A stretch of 64,000 nt of DNA. Source: Paenibacillus allorhizosphaerae (GTDB lineage Bacteria; Bacillota; Bacilli; Paenibacillales; NBRC-103111). The first letter of the stretch is position 1, and every line of letters starts with the position of its first letter. The stretch lies in assembly GCF_910594985.1 (NCBI RefSeq), contig NZ_CAJVCE010000002.1, forward strand, positions 496,001 through 560,000, read 5' to 3'. The translations under genes were made by a program, and so were the position numbers. The notes below the pieces were generated by a model. The model was given only the letters and a program-made list of their open reading frames with translations, was not told the origin of the DNA and did not search any database. Shown here one piece after another: positions 8,209 through 17,774 of the stretch.

Positions 8209-9015
8209 GTTTTTGAATAAATAAGCGAGGGCATTAATTTCCCCGCACAATATAATGGTAAACGCCGACAAATAGCACCAGGTAAGCAGGACAATGACGC
8301 CGCCGATACTTCCGTAGGTAGCGTTGTAATTGCCCCAGTGGTTAACATAGTAGGAAAAGCCCAGTGAAGTCAACTGCCAGCCGAGGGCGGCCAGAAGCGC
8401 TCCGGGGAGTACTTCCTTGCATGTCAGGCAAGTGTTGGGCGCGATAAAATAAAGTCCGAGAAACACGATGAACAAGATGACAAAATTAATGATCCAGCTC
8501 ACCACGTTCCACAGCACTATTTTATCTAGAGGAATCAAGGAATGTGCGGCAAGCCAGTCGCCGATAAAGTGGCCGAATACGCTTAACAGAAAAGCGGAAA
8601 ATACGACGACGAGCATGCCCAGAGTCAGCAAGATGGCGAGAAGCCGGGAGTGAATGATGCTTTTCCGTTCGGGTAGTCCGTATGCTTTATTGACCGACAC
8701 CACAATCGCGTTCATGGCCGCGCTTGCACTGATAAGAGATAGGATCAGACCGAATGACAATGTGCCGCTCCGCTTAATATCGAGAATTTCCCGGAATTCG
8801 TGCTCCAGTCCCGAGGTTACGCCCTGCGGCAGATATTGCTTGATGTAGAGCAGCATGTCCTCCGTGGAGATCGGCAAAAATCCGAACAGGCTGACGACGA
8901 AAATAAGAAATGGAAACAATGCCAACAAAAAGTAATAAGCGCACTGCGCTGCCAGACCGAAGGCATCGTCCGCGATCGTTTGCTTATACAGCTCTTTAAG
9001 GAATGATTTCTTCAT
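8191..9015 (-). CDS. YihY/BrkB family inner-membrane protein
   Basis: A 274-residue protein with six predicted hydrophobic helices and family motifs AAQCAYYFLLALFPFLIF near the N-terminus and YGSIGGVIVLLTWCYLSAF near the C-terminus. The family was once called ribonuclease BN by mistake and has also been named virulence factor BrkB; its transport substrate is not established. The start follows a GGGAGCCATG context. It is a single gene convergent with ypsA. The short basic C-terminus (FKNKKRPT) is normal. Confidence 0.93.
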   Translation of the reverse strand: MKKSFLKELYKQTIADDAFGLAAQCAYYFLLALFPFLIFVVSLFGFLPISTEDMLLYIKQYLPQGVTSGLEHEFREILDIKRSGTLSFGLILSLISASAAMNAIVVSVNKAYGLPERKSIIHSRLLAILLTLGMLVVVFSAFLLSVFGHFIGDWLAAHSLIPLDKIVLWNVVSWIINFVILFIVFLGLYFIAPNTCLTCKEVLPGALLAALGWQLTSLGFSYYVNHWGNYNATYGSIGGVIVLLTWCYLSAFTIILCGEINALAYLFKNKKRPT

Positions 9016-9173
9016 GAGGACATGGCTCCCTTCGCTGTTACTACCACATTATTACCACGATCTGGCTGAAGTAAGCAGCTTGTACGGAAAAAGGGTTTAT
9101 TCGCTATCCTATGACCGTTCGTTTATTATAGAAGTATTGTTTTATATAACGGCTGCGAAAGGCGGTACATATC

Positions 9174-10061
9174 ATGGCAACGAATGCGCAATGGACAACG
9201 ATCGGTTTCATCGGCATAGGCGTTATGGGGAAAAGCATGGCATCTCATCTGCAGCGGGCGGGCTATGTGCTGCACGTATACAGCCGTACCCGGTCGAAAG
9301 CGGAGGAATTAATCGAGAGCGGGGCCGTATGGCATGATGCCCCCGGAACACTGGCGGAAGCTTGTGATGCCGTCATTACGATGGTAGGCTATCCGCAGGA
9401 TGTGGAGGAGATCTACCTGGGCCCGGATGGCCTTGTCAATCGTGCCCGTCCGGGCAGCTGCTTGATCGATATGACGACGTCAAGTCCGGTGCTTGCCAAA
9501 CGGATCGCGGAGGCGGCTGCGGCCCGCGACCTGCATGCGCTGGACGCGCCGGTGTCCGGCGGCGATGTCGGCGCGCGGGAGGCGAGGCTCTCGATCATGG
9601 TCGGCGGGCAGCGTGAGGCGTTCGACGCGGCGCTCCCTCTGCTCGAGAAGATGGGGACGAACATCGTGCACCAGGGAGCCGCAGGAGCGGGGCAGTACAC
9701 GAAGATGTGCAACCAGATCGCCATCGCCTCCAATATGATGGGCGTTTGCGAGGCGCTTGTATATGCGGAACATGCCGGATTGGATCCGTCCACCGTGCTC
9801 AAGAGCATCGAATCCGGCGCGGCCGGAAGCTGGTCGCTCAGCAATTTGGCCCCGAGGATCATAGGCGGCAACTTTGCACCGGGCTTCTACGTCAAGCATT
9901 TCATCAAAGATATGCGCATCGCTCTGGACTCGGCTCAAGAAATGCAGCTGGCGCTTCCCGGCCTTGCGCTGGCCTGCTCGCTGTACGAGAAGCTTGCCGG
10001 GATGGGTGAAGCGGACAGCGGCACGCAGGCGCTGTATAAGGTGATCGGCGGGCAGCGGTAA
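9174..10061 (+). CDS. NAD(P)-dependent beta-hydroxyacid dehydrogenase (HIBADH family)
   Basis: A 295-residue cytosolic oxidoreductase. The Rossmann motif GFIGIGVMGKSMA occupies residues 10-22. The substrate-binding signature DAPVSGGDVGAREARL and the catalytic-lysine segment GAGQYTKMCNQ are both intact. Such enzymes oxidise 3-hydroxyisobutyrate, tartronate semialdehyde-type or related hydroxyacids; the exact substrate cannot be told. The start gives a normal N-terminus; the ribosome site (GAAAGGCGG) is moderate. It is monocistronic and followed by a terminator. Confidence 0.92.
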   Translation: MATNAQWTTIGFIGIGVMGKSMASHLQRAGYVLHVYSRTRSKAEELIESGAVWHDAPGTLAEACDAVITMVGYPQDVEEIYLGPDGLVNRARPGSCLIDMTTSSPVLAKRIAEAAAARDLHALDAPVSGGDVGAREARLSIMVGGQREAFDAALPLLEKMGTNIVHQGAAGAGQYTKMCNQIAIASNMMGVCEALVYAEHAGLDPSTVLKSIESGAAGSWSLSNLAPRIIGGNFAPGFYVKHFIKDMRIALDSAQEMQLALPGLALACSLYEKLAGMGEADSGTQALYKVIGGQR

Positions 10062-10097
10062 AGACGAATTGCTGCAAACTCCAAAACGTTTGAAACG

Positions 10098-10133
10098 GCT
10101 GGCTTGTAGGTCTTTGCTACAGGCCGGCTTTTT
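10098..10133 (+). terminator. Rho-independent terminator
   Basis: GCTGGCTTGTAG pairs with CTACAGGCCGGC (with G-U pairs), followed by five T. Confidence 0.8.
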
Positions 10134-10252
10134 GTGCTTCTTTTCGACGGTGCTGCAACGGCCACGGCAATTCTCGTCGACGTCGCTTATCAATAATGAT
10201 ACGATCGGCCCCTAAAAATAATGCAAACGGCATATTATTCGACATATATCTA

Positions 10253-10281
10253 CTTTTAAATCAATTGCATTCTTGTATAAT
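10253..10281 (+). promoter_or_regulatory. Probable promoter of the htrA-like gene
   Basis: A perfect TATAAT (10276-10281) lies about 115 bases before the protease start. The -35 region 17 bases upstream is weak (CTTTTA type). The rest of the gap from 10062 to 10394 holds the preceding gene's terminator and nothing else recognised. Confidence 0.45.
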
Positions 10282-10394
10282 GGAAAAAGTTATGCATTTG
10301 TAAGAATAAGTGTAAATTTCTTCCTTGCTGTGAAATTTACTTTAGGTCCGGCACATACATAACAGTATCCATAGCGAGAAAGGAAGTAGACCCA

Positions 10395-11537
10395 TTGAAA
10401 TTTAATCCGTTGAAAACGGTAACGGCTCTATGCGTCTTTACGCTGCTTGGCGGGATGGGCGGTGTAACGGCACAGAGCCGCAATGAGGGACAGACAACCA
10501 GAACTGTCCATTGGCAGATCGAGGAGTTGAACGGCGAGGCGTACGTCAAGGCATCGGACGTGGTTCGCACGCTCGGAGGCAGCGGCACGTATCGATCGGA
10601 AGCGGGCGAGTACATTTACAGTGCGTCTTCCCCGATTTCGGAAGTGGTCAAGAGCGTCTCCCCCTCCATCGTCGGAATCATCGGCAAACAGGGGGATACG
10701 GACGGGAAGGCGTCGGATAACCGCTTCAACCTGGCGCACGGTACCGGCATTATCGTCGATTCCGAAGGATTGATCGTTACGAATGCGCACGTGGTGAAGG
10801 ATCTGAAGCAAATGATCGTCGTAACATCCGACGGCAAGCAGTATGCCGGTAAATTGTCGCACACCGACGAAGAGAGCGATCTGGCGCTCGTGACGATCGA
10901 CGCGACCGGCTTGCAGGCGGCAACGTTTGCCGAAACCGCACAGGTGGAAGTCGGCGAGACGGTAGTCGCGATCGGCACCCCGATCTCCTTTGCGCTCCGC
11001 AACTCCGTCACTGTCGGCGTCGTCAGCGGGATGGATCGCTCATTGCATTCCACCTACCGGTTGATTCAGACGGACGCGGCGATCAATCCCGGAAACAGCG
11101 GCGGTGCGCTTGTCAATTTGAAGGGCGAAGTGATCGGCATCAATTCGCTCAAGCTGGCCGCCGCCGGGATCGACGGGCTGGGGTTCGCTATTCCGGCAGA
11201 TACCGTGCAATACGTTCTGCATCACTTTGAAGCGTACGGCAAAGTAAAGCATCCTTCTTTGGGGGTCGATTTGGAGGAAAGCTGGGCCGCCATCGTCGGA
11301 CTGCCGACGGAGGAGCCGCTCAAGGTCGCTCGCTTACATAACGGATCGCCTGCAGCCGATGCCGGCATTCGTGAAGGAGACGTGCTGTTCTCGATCGATA
11401 ATTACAATATGAAATCGTTAATCGATTTGAACGAGCGGTTGAAGCGGTATTTGCCCGGAGACAAGGTTACGCTGACGATCCAATCGAACGGTGACATCGT
11501 ACAAAAAGAAATTACATTAATCGAAGCGAAACAATAA
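10395..11537 (+). CDS. Secreted HtrA/DegP-like serine protease with PDZ domain
   Basis: A 380-residue trypsin-like S1C protease acting outside the membrane in protein quality control. The catalytic triad is visible: His132 (VTNAHVVKD), Asp162 (EESDLALV) and Ser235 (NPGNSGGAL). A PDZ domain spans about 290-375. Residues 1-26 form a signal peptide or anchor. Residues 38-75 resemble half of a copper-amine-oxidase stalk domain (WQIEELNGEAYVKASDV), an addition not usual for HtrA. It starts at TTG with AAAGGAAG upstream. The next gene, 16 bases downstream, also has stalk domains, so the two are probably cotranscribed. Confidence 0.92.
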   Translation: MKFNPLKTVTALCVFTLLGGMGGVTAQSRNEGQTTRTVHWQIEELNGEAYVKASDVVRTLGGSGTYRSEAGEYIYSASSPISEVVKSVSPSIVGIIGKQGDTDGKASDNRFNLAHGTGIIVDSEGLIVTNAHVVKDLKQMIVVTSDGKQYAGKLSHTDEESDLALVTIDATGLQAATFAETAQVEVGETVVAIGTPISFALRNSVTVGVVSGMDRSLHSTYRLIQTDAAINPGNSGGALVNLKGEVIGINSLKLAAAGIDGLGFAIPADTVQYVLHHFEAYGKVKHPSLGVDLEESWAAIVGLPTEEPLKVARLHNGSPAADAGIREGDVLFSIDNYNMKSLIDLNERLKRYLPGDKVTLTIQSNGDIVQKEITLIEAKQ

Positions 11538-11553
11538 TAATGGAGCGTGTCCT

Positions 11554-13452
11554 ATGCCGAACCTGCGAAAAGTTTGCATCCCCGCTATCATCCTGTGCGC
11601 CGCTTTGCTGCCGTTATCCGCTTTTGCGGATGAGGCGCCTGCAGGTAAAACCGTCAACGTTCAGTTGAAGCTGGGGGAAGACAAAATCATCATCAACGAG
11701 CAAGCTGTCGTTGTGGAAAAGCCTTATATTACGAACGGCGCTACGCTTGTGCCGCTTCGCGTCATTACCTCTGCGTTCGGTGCCGCGCTCAGCTGGGATT
11801 CGGAAACGCAGACGGTTGGACTCAAGAGCGGAACGACGACTATTTCTCTCCAAATCGGCAGTACGACGGCAACCGTGAACGGAAAGACCGAACAACTGGA
11901 AGCGGCAGCCGAGCTGGCCAACGGCACGACTATGGTGCCGCTGCGGTTTATTGCCGAAAAATTCGGTGCGAAAGTGACATTCGACGAGAAAACGTCGAGT
12001 GTGAACATATCCGGTACGCAGTCCGCTTCTTCATCCGATAACGCCGGTATCGACTCCGATGTCGGGAAAACGCAAATCGGCAACAGCTTTCACGGCTGGT
12101 CGATGAAATACCCTTCCGGTCTCATTAAAGATTATCAAAGTTTTACCGAAGACTATGTTTCGTTCGAGGATGCCAACGGCGAATTCACTTTGGACATTTC
12201 CGTCGATTCGGATATGGCCGAGAACTTGTCTCAGGATGCATTGATTAATTTGCTGGCCGATCAGGTGGAAGAGACGATACTCGAGAAAACGTATGTGACG
12301 GAAGGTGGCCGTTCTTACGCTCGCATACTGACCAAAGGCGGCGGCGAAATGTACGAATACCGCGCTTACCAGAACGGGGACAAAGTATATTACCTTTACT
12401 TCACGATAACCAAAGCGGAGAACTATAAAAATCCTGTTAAGTACAGCGCTTATAAAGACCTGATGGACAGCTTCAAAACGTCCTTCCCGGCCAGTGACAA
12501 ATCGTTAAAGGACTTATCTATGGTTAAGGATGGCCAGCGCACCTATACCGACGAAACGTACGGGTTTACGCTAAAGCTGCCTGCGGATTGGAAGAAAGGG
12601 TCGACAAAGGGAGAGACGATCACGTTTACCGATGCGAAAGGCGTAAACAGTGTCGGCTTCCGCATTACTTCCAAGAAGGACGGAGATTCTGTCCAGACGT
12701 GGGCGGAAAGAAACAATAAAATATTTACAGACCTCTGGGTTCCCGAATACCGAAAAGTAGAACCGGAGCGTACGTTAACAATAGACGGCACGCAGGCTCT
12801 TGCTAGACGTACCCATAATACATTTGACCTCAAGTCATGGGATGCGACGGAAAATGTATATATCATTAAGGGCGATTATAAGTACTTTATGTATTTTCAA
12901 TTCGAGAAGCAGGATACGTTGTCCGAAAGCTTCATTCAATCGACCTTGGAATCCGTCAAAATCGGCAAGTCGTCCGCTTCGATTGGGACAATCAAAGATT
13001 TAGGAGAAAGCTACGACCGGACCTTGAAAAGCGTGGTCAAAAACAAAACATATAATTATTCGATCAACATACCGACCTATTGGAAAGCGGAGTCGTCCAA
13101 AGCATCGTCCGACCTTCTTAAATACACTTACGAGTTCGGCGCCTTTTTGGTAGGGGTCAAAGAGAGCGACACGCTGTCTCCATCGGATTTGGTGGCCACA
13201 ATGAAACAGGGAATGCAGGCCGACAGCAAGTCCATTCAAATCAAAGAGGTCGAAAATCGAACGGAGACGATTGCCGGCGCCAAGGCGCAATGGGTCGTTT
13301 GGGATGTTCAGGAATACGTTTCAACCGTATGTGCGTTTCAAAAGAACGGAATGACATTTTTTGTATATGCAAGCCATCCGAAGGCAGTTAACACGGAGTT
13401 TATGAAAAACTTGATCGGCGACACGATCAAATCGATTCAGGTCACGAACTAA
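11554..13452 (+). CDS. Secreted stalk-domain (copper amine oxidase N-terminal-like) protein
   Basis: A 632-residue exported protein with a signal peptide cleaved near AFADEAPA. Two copper-amine-oxidase-like stalk repeats follow (about residues 45-105 and 105-150), each with the TLVPLR or TMVPLRFIAEKFGA core. After them come three repeats of a domain beginning with YPSGL, LPADWKKG or IPTYWKAE motifs, resembling PsbP/DUF1795-like folds. It has no catalytic motif. It is probably cotranscribed with the HtrA-like gene and may act at the cell wall as its partner or substrate; that link is inferred only from adjacency. Confidence 0.85.
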   Translation: MPNLRKVCIPAIILCAALLPLSAFADEAPAGKTVNVQLKLGEDKIIINEQAVVVEKPYITNGATLVPLRVITSAFGAALSWDSETQTVGLKSGTTTISLQIGSTTATVNGKTEQLEAAAELANGTTMVPLRFIAEKFGAKVTFDEKTSSVNISGTQSASSSDNAGIDSDVGKTQIGNSFHGWSMKYPSGLIKDYQSFTEDYVSFEDANGEFTLDISVDSDMAENLSQDALINLLADQVEETILEKTYVTEGGRSYARILTKGGGEMYEYRAYQNGDKVYYLYFTITKAENYKNPVKYSAYKDLMDSFKTSFPASDKSLKDLSMVKDGQRTYTDETYGFTLKLPADWKKGSTKGETITFTDAKGVNSVGFRITSKKDGDSVQTWAERNNKIFTDLWVPEYRKVEPERTLTIDGTQALARRTHNTFDLKSWDATENVYIIKGDYKYFMYFQFEKQDTLSESFIQSTLESVKIGKSSASIGTIKDLGESYDRTLKSVVKNKTYNYSINIPTYWKAESSKASSDLLKYTYEFGAFLVGVKESDTLSPSDLVATMKQGMQADSKSIQIKEVENRTETIAGAKAQWVVWDVQEYVSTVCAFQKNGMTFFVYASHPKAVNTEFMKNLIGDTIKSIQVTN

Positions 13453-13551
13453 AAGGGTAAGATATTGGATATCGCTCCGTTTCGTAAAGGGTCGCAAGTT
13501 AACCGGCTACAGAGTGGGGCGATTTTCAATTTTACTTTATAGGAGGCTTGC

Positions 13552-14172
13552 ATGATGCTGCACGTATACGAAGATCAATTAAGCGGGTTTGAGCTTAAGG
13601 GAAACTTGAAAGAGGACGTGTACCGGTTTCTCGTTCATGGCAAATGTCCCAAAACGGCGGAGCATTGCATGAAGGTCGGGGAGGAAGCGGGAAGACTCGC
13701 GCGCATAGTTGGAACCGATCCGGCCGCAGCGGAGGCGGCAGGTTACCTGCATGACGTTAGCGCTGTATATCCGAACGACCGGCGCATTCCGATCGCCATT
13801 CAATTAGGAATCGATGTGCTGCCGGAAGAGGAAGTTTTTCCGCTCATTGTTCACCAGAAGATATCCAAAGCGATGGCTGAGCATATATTTGGAATCAAAG
13901 ACGTTTCCATTCTGAACGCTGTCGGCTGCCACACCACTTTGAAAGCGCATTCCTCGCTGCTGGACAAAGTGCTGTTCGTCGCGGATAAGATCGAATGGGA
14001 TCAGCAGGGGACACCGCCGTATATTACGGAGCTGCTGGCGCAGCTGGACATATCGCTGGATCATGCGGCGTTCGCTTATATCGATTATTTGTGTCAGCGG
14101 AAAGAGACGTTAAAGGTGGTGCATCCTTGGCTGCGCGATGCGCATGAGGAGCTCAAGCGGCAGCTTTTTTAA
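13552..14172 (+). CDS. yqeK: YqeK-like HD-domain hydrolase
   Basis: A 206-residue HD-superfamily protein related to YqeK, a symmetrical diadenosine tetraphosphate hydrolase. The metal-binding pattern is visible: AEHCMKVG (His), LHDVSAVYP (HD pair), CHTTLKAHSSLLDKVLFVAD and DKIEW. Length is near that of YqeK (about 186), with a short N-terminal extension. An AGGAGG lies about nine bases before the paired ATGs. In most Bacillales yqeK lies with nadD and rsfS; here it is alone, so this may be a second, YqeK-like copy rather than the main one. Confidence 0.8.
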   Translation: MMLHVYEDQLSGFELKGNLKEDVYRFLVHGKCPKTAEHCMKVGEEAGRLARIVGTDPAAAEAAGYLHDVSAVYPNDRRIPIAIQLGIDVLPEEEVFPLIVHQKISKAMAEHIFGIKDVSILNAVGCHTTLKAHSSLLDKVLFVADKIEWDQQGTPPYITELLAQLDISLDHAAFAYIDYLCQRKETLKVVHPWLRDAHEELKRQLF

Positions 14173-14342
14173 GGAGCAATAGCTTGTGTTACCGCGGTAC
14201 CTCTCACCACGTTTTGAATTCATGGAGAAGACTCAACAATAATTTTGCTGAAAAAATTTTTGCAATGCGACAGGAATTTTAAAAATGCCGTAGAATTGAT
14301 TCTTATAACTTAATTTTTCTAATGGAAAAAGTAACTTTATAA

Positions 14343-15572
14343 ATGGGGAATCCGACCTTGGCAAGAAAGAAAGATGTGATACGCACCGGAAATCATCAAC
14401 TCATTAAAGAAATCAATCAAGTGCTTATTTTCAATGCGATCCGGGAAAGGGGTCCGATCTCGCGTTCGCAGCTGGCGAAAGAGCTTTCTTTAAGCCCGAC
14501 CACCGTTACCGTGATCGTAGACTATTTTAAGGAGAACGGGTTCTTGGTCGAAATCGGCAAAGGCGATTCCAGCGGGGGGAGAAAGCCGATTCTCGTCAAA
14601 CTGGCGCCGAACGCGGGAATCGTCATCGCTGTCGACTTGGAGCAAAACCGGGCGGCCGTGCTGAACATGGAAGCGGAAATATTATTTTTGAAGCATTTAC
14701 AGTCGCCGGAGAAAACCGGGTGGGTTCCTTCATTAATTCAGGCGATCGACGAGCTGATTCGGGAATACCGGGATGTTCATAATTTGCGGCTGCTCGGCAT
14801 CGGTATTGCCGTACCGGGCATTATCGATTTGGAAAAAGGCAAAGTGATCACGGCGGCCAATATGAATATCAACCATTTGTCGTTGAAAGAGGAGCTGCAA
14901 AAGCATTTTCAAGTGCCGATCTTGCTGGAGAACGATGCGAACGCGGCGGCGTACGGCGAATATTTGTACGGTCGCGGTCTGATGGTGCAGGATTTCCTGT
15001 ACATTCATGCCGGCCGAGGCGTCGGCAGCGGGCTGTTCCTTTCCGGGAACTTGTTTACGGGAGGCGCCGGCGGCGCCGGGGAGTTCGGTCATGTTACGGT
15101 CGACGAGAATGGACCGATGTGCCACTGCGGCAATATCGGCTGTGTCGGCCATATGATCAGCGAAGCGGCGCTGCTTGCAAAGTGGAAGGAATGGACGGAT
15201 GAACAGACGCAGGAACCGACGCTAAGGGAGTTAGTGGAGCTCAGCAACAGTGGGAACGAAACCGCTTTGAGACTGATGGACTTTGCCGGCGAATTGCTTG
15301 GCCGGGGCGTCATTACCTTGGTGCATTTATTTAATCCGACGTTGATCATATTGGGAGGTGAGCTGGCACTAGACAATACGAGACTGATACAGCAGGTTAA
15401 GCGGCAGATCGAACGCCGTACGATGAAGATGTTTTCCCAGCATGTCCGTATCGAGGAAAGCTTCAAAAGGCTGGATGCCGGGATCGTCGGAGCGGGATCG
15501 CTCGCGCTGCATCATTTTTTTGAAAATTTAAATATGGAACTCATTACAAGCAAGCCTATGCTTACGAAGTAG
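14343..15572 (+). CDS. ROK-family (XylR/NagC-type) transcriptional repressor
   Basis: A 409-residue regulator. Residues 25-80 hold a winged helix-turn-helix (ISRSQLAKELSLSPTTVTVIV). Residues 95-395 hold the sugar-kinase-like ROK domain with the sugar motif EFGHVTVDENGPMCHCG and zinc ligands in CHCGNIGCVG, where the usual final Glu is Gly. It probably senses a sugar related to the next genes, two Gfo/Idh dehydrogenases and a sugar ABC transporter, and represses them. Its last codons and stop lie inside the first copy of a 40-bp tandem repeat. Confidence 0.92.
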   Translation: MGNPTLARKKDVIRTGNHQLIKEINQVLIFNAIRERGPISRSQLAKELSLSPTTVTVIVDYFKENGFLVEIGKGDSSGGRKPILVKLAPNAGIVIAVDLEQNRAAVLNMEAEILFLKHLQSPEKTGWVPSLIQAIDELIREYRDVHNLRLLGIGIAVPGIIDLEKGKVITAANMNINHLSLKEELQKHFQVPILLENDANAAAYGEYLYGRGLMVQDFLYIHAGRGVGSGLFLSGNLFTGGAGGAGEFGHVTVDENGPMCHCGNIGCVGHMISEAALLAKWKEWTDEQTQEPTLRELVELSNSGNETALRLMDFAGELLGRGVITLVHLFNPTLIILGGELALDNTRLIQQVKRQIERRTMKMFSQHVRIEESFKRLDAGIVGAGSLALHHFFENLNMELITSKPMLTK

Positions 15573-15717
15573 GCATTGCAAGCGCAGTGCCAAGCGTATG
15601 CTTACGAAGTCAGCATTGCTAACACAATGCTCAGTCGATGCTTACGAAGTAGGCATTGCAAGTGCAATGCCAAGCGTATGCTTACGAAGTCAGCATTGCT
15701 AACACAATGCTCTAAGG
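15558..15717 (+). repeat. Four tandem 40-bp repeats, each with a small hairpin
   Basis: Four exact-length 40-bp units begin at 15558, 15598, 15638 and 15678, each opening with ATGCTTACGAAGT. Units alternate A-B-A-B. A units carry the inverted repeat GGCATTGC...GCAATGCC and B units carry AGCATTG...CAATGCT. The two B units are nearly identical and the A units differ at two bases. The array starts inside the end of the ROK gene, includes its stop codon and ends at the ribosome site of the next gene. Confidence 0.95.
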
Positions 15718-15727
15718 AGGATATTTC

Positions 15728-16717
15728 ATGTTCAGAATAGGATTGGTCGGAGCCGGCACGATGGGGAATACGCACAGCCGGGCATACCGCCAAATCGAAG
15801 ATGCCGCCATCGTCGCCGTGTGCGATATCGATGAAGGCAAGGCGAATAAGCTTGCAGCATCCTGGAATGCGGCGGTGTACAGCTCGCTCGAAGAGATGCT
15901 CAAGAACGGCGATTTCGACGCGGTCGATATTTGCTTGCCGACGGATTTGCACCGCGAAGCGGCCGAGCTTGCGGCTGCATACGGCAAACACGTGTTTTGC
16001 GAGAAGCCGATCGCGCTCACGGAAGAAGACGCCTCGGCCATTATCGCCGCATGCAAGAAGGCGGGCGTGAAGCTAATGGTCGGACATGTGGTCCGGTTCT
16101 TCCCCGAATACCGTTCGGCCAGAGACCAAGTCCGGTCGGGACGGCTCGGCAACTTGGGCGTCGTCCGTACGGTCCGCTCCGGAGCGTTCCCGCTCTGGTC
16201 GGAATGGTTCAAGGACGACAGCCGCAGCGGCGGCCCGCTGCTCGATCTGGCGATTCACGACTTCGACTACTTGCAATGGACCTTCGGTCCGGTGAAGCGC
16301 GTATTCAGCCGGGTATTGCCGGTGCAGCCGGACGGGCCGGCGCATACGCTGACCGTGCTCCGCTTCGAAAGCGGCGTCATGGCTCACGTGGAAGCGAGCT
16401 GGGGGTACCCGCAAGGTTCGCCGTTCTTGACGTCCATCGAGATTACCGGCTCGAAAGGGATGGTGCAGTTCGACAAAGACAAATCGAACTCGATCGTTCA
16501 ATACGGCGGCTCGCAGAAGCCTTCCGGCGTGCCGGACAGCCCGCTGGCGAAAAGCCCGTATGCGCTGGAGCTGGAGCATTTTATCGACTGCGTGAAGAAC
16601 AACAAGGAACCTCTGACGTCCGGCGAGGAAGCGCTGGCGTCGCTTCGCATCGGCCTAGCGGCCCGCCGTTCCGCCGAAACGAAGCAGCCTGTTGAATTGG
16701 AGGGTGTGCACCAATGA
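15728..16717 (+). CDS. Gfo/Idh/MocA-family NAD(P)-dependent sugar or inositol dehydrogenase
   Basis: A 329-residue oxidoreductase. The Rossmann motif is GLVGAGTMGNTHSRAY (residues 4-19), the catalytic-lysine motif is CEKPIAL and the substrate-side histidine is in LLDLAIHDFDYLQW. The family oxidises sugars, sugar acids or inositols; the substrate cannot be told from sequence. Its ribosome site (AAGGAGG) lies at the edge of the 40-bp repeat array. The stop overlaps the next gene's start by four bases, so the two dehydrogenases are translationally coupled. Confidence 0.92.
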   Translation: MFRIGLVGAGTMGNTHSRAYRQIEDAAIVAVCDIDEGKANKLAASWNAAVYSSLEEMLKNGDFDAVDICLPTDLHREAAELAAAYGKHVFCEKPIALTEEDASAIIAACKKAGVKLMVGHVVRFFPEYRSARDQVRSGRLGNLGVVRTVRSGAFPLWSEWFKDDSRSGGPLLDLAIHDFDYLQWTFGPVKRVFSRVLPVQPDGPAHTLTVLRFESGVMAHVEASWGYPQGSPFLTSIEITGSKGMVQFDKDKSNSIVQYGGSQKPSGVPDSPLAKSPYALELEHFIDCVKNNKEPLTSGEEALASLRIGLAARRSAETKQPVELEGVHQ

Positions 16718-17709
16718 AAACGATCCGCATTGGAATGATCAGTCTTGCCCATAAAGGACACGCATACGGTTATGCGGGCGGGCTTCTTAAAGTGCCGGGC
16801 GTGGAAATCGTCGGCATTTACGATGAAGAAGCCGAACGCGGGCAAGCGGGAGCGAATCAGTTTAAAACGAAGTTTTATGAGGATTATAACGAGCTGCTGA
16901 AAGAAGTGGACGGCGTCATCATTTCTTCGGACAACAGCAGGCATCATCAATACGCGATAGCCGCAGCGAACGCGGGCGTACATATATTGGTGGAAAAACC
17001 GATCACGACGGTCGGAGAAGACGCGCGCGAGCTCATAGACCTGTGCAACGAGAAAGGTCTCGTGCTGCAAACGGCATTCCCGGTCCGGCTGAACACATCG
17101 GTGCATAAGGTGAAGCAGCAAATCGACAAAGGCGAACTCGGCGACATTGTGGCGATTGCCGCAACCAACCATGGCAAAATGCCGGGCGGCTGGTTCGTCG
17201 ATCCTGCATTGTCCGGCGGCGGCGCCGTTCTTGATCACACGGTACATGTTGTGGATATTATGAGATGGCTGCTAAGCAGCGAAGTGAAGGAAGTATACGC
17301 CGAGATGGACACGCGGCTTCACGATATCCCGGTCGACGACTGCGGTCTGCTATCGATGGAATTCGATAACGGAGTCGTCGCGACGTTGGACACAAGCTGG
17401 TCGAGACCGACATCGTTCTCGTTCTGGGGCGACGTGACGATGCGCATCGTCGGAACGAAAGGCGTCATTCATCTGGACTGTTACGCCCAGACGGGAGAAC
17501 TGTGGGAGAACGGAGCGGCGCTCACGCACCGGTACTTGTCGTGGGGCGACAATACGAATCAAGCGCTCGTCGCCGAATTCGTCGCCGCCGTCCGTGAAGG
17601 ACGCCCGTCGTTCATCACCGGTCTGGACGGACTGCGCGCCGCCGAGACGGCTTGGGCCGCCTATGAATCCGCGAAGGCGGGCAAGCCAGTTGCCGTAACG
17701 CACTACTAA
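16714..17709 (+). CDS. Second Gfo/Idh/MocA-family oxidoreductase
   Basis: A 331-residue paralogue of the preceding enzyme. The Rossmann segment IGMISLAHKGHAYGY is looser than usual (no GxGxxG), while VEKPITT and GGGAVLDHTVHVVDIMRW retain the catalytic lysine and histidine. It starts in an ATGA overlap with the upstream gene. Paired Gfo/Idh genes often carry out successive oxidation and epimerisation or reduction steps on one sugar; that role is inferred here. A long hairpin separates this pair from the ABC transporter genes. Confidence 0.9.
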   Translation: MKTIRIGMISLAHKGHAYGYAGGLLKVPGVEIVGIYDEEAERGQAGANQFKTKFYEDYNELLKEVDGVIISSDNSRHHQYAIAAANAGVHILVEKPITTVGEDARELIDLCNEKGLVLQTAFPVRLNTSVHKVKQQIDKGELGDIVAIAATNHGKMPGGWFVDPALSGGGAVLDHTVHVVDIMRWLLSSEVKEVYAEMDTRLHDIPVDDCGLLSMEFDNGVVATLDTSWSRPTSFSFWGDVTMRIVGTKGVIHLDCYAQTGELWENGAALTHRYLSWGDNTNQALVAEFVAAVREGRPSFITGLDGLRAAETAWAAYESAKAGKPVAVTHY

Positions 17710-17774
17710 GAAGCAAGTTTAATCCGCAGCAGCAAACATACCTCGTCAGTCAAACGCAGCACTTCCATACAACA

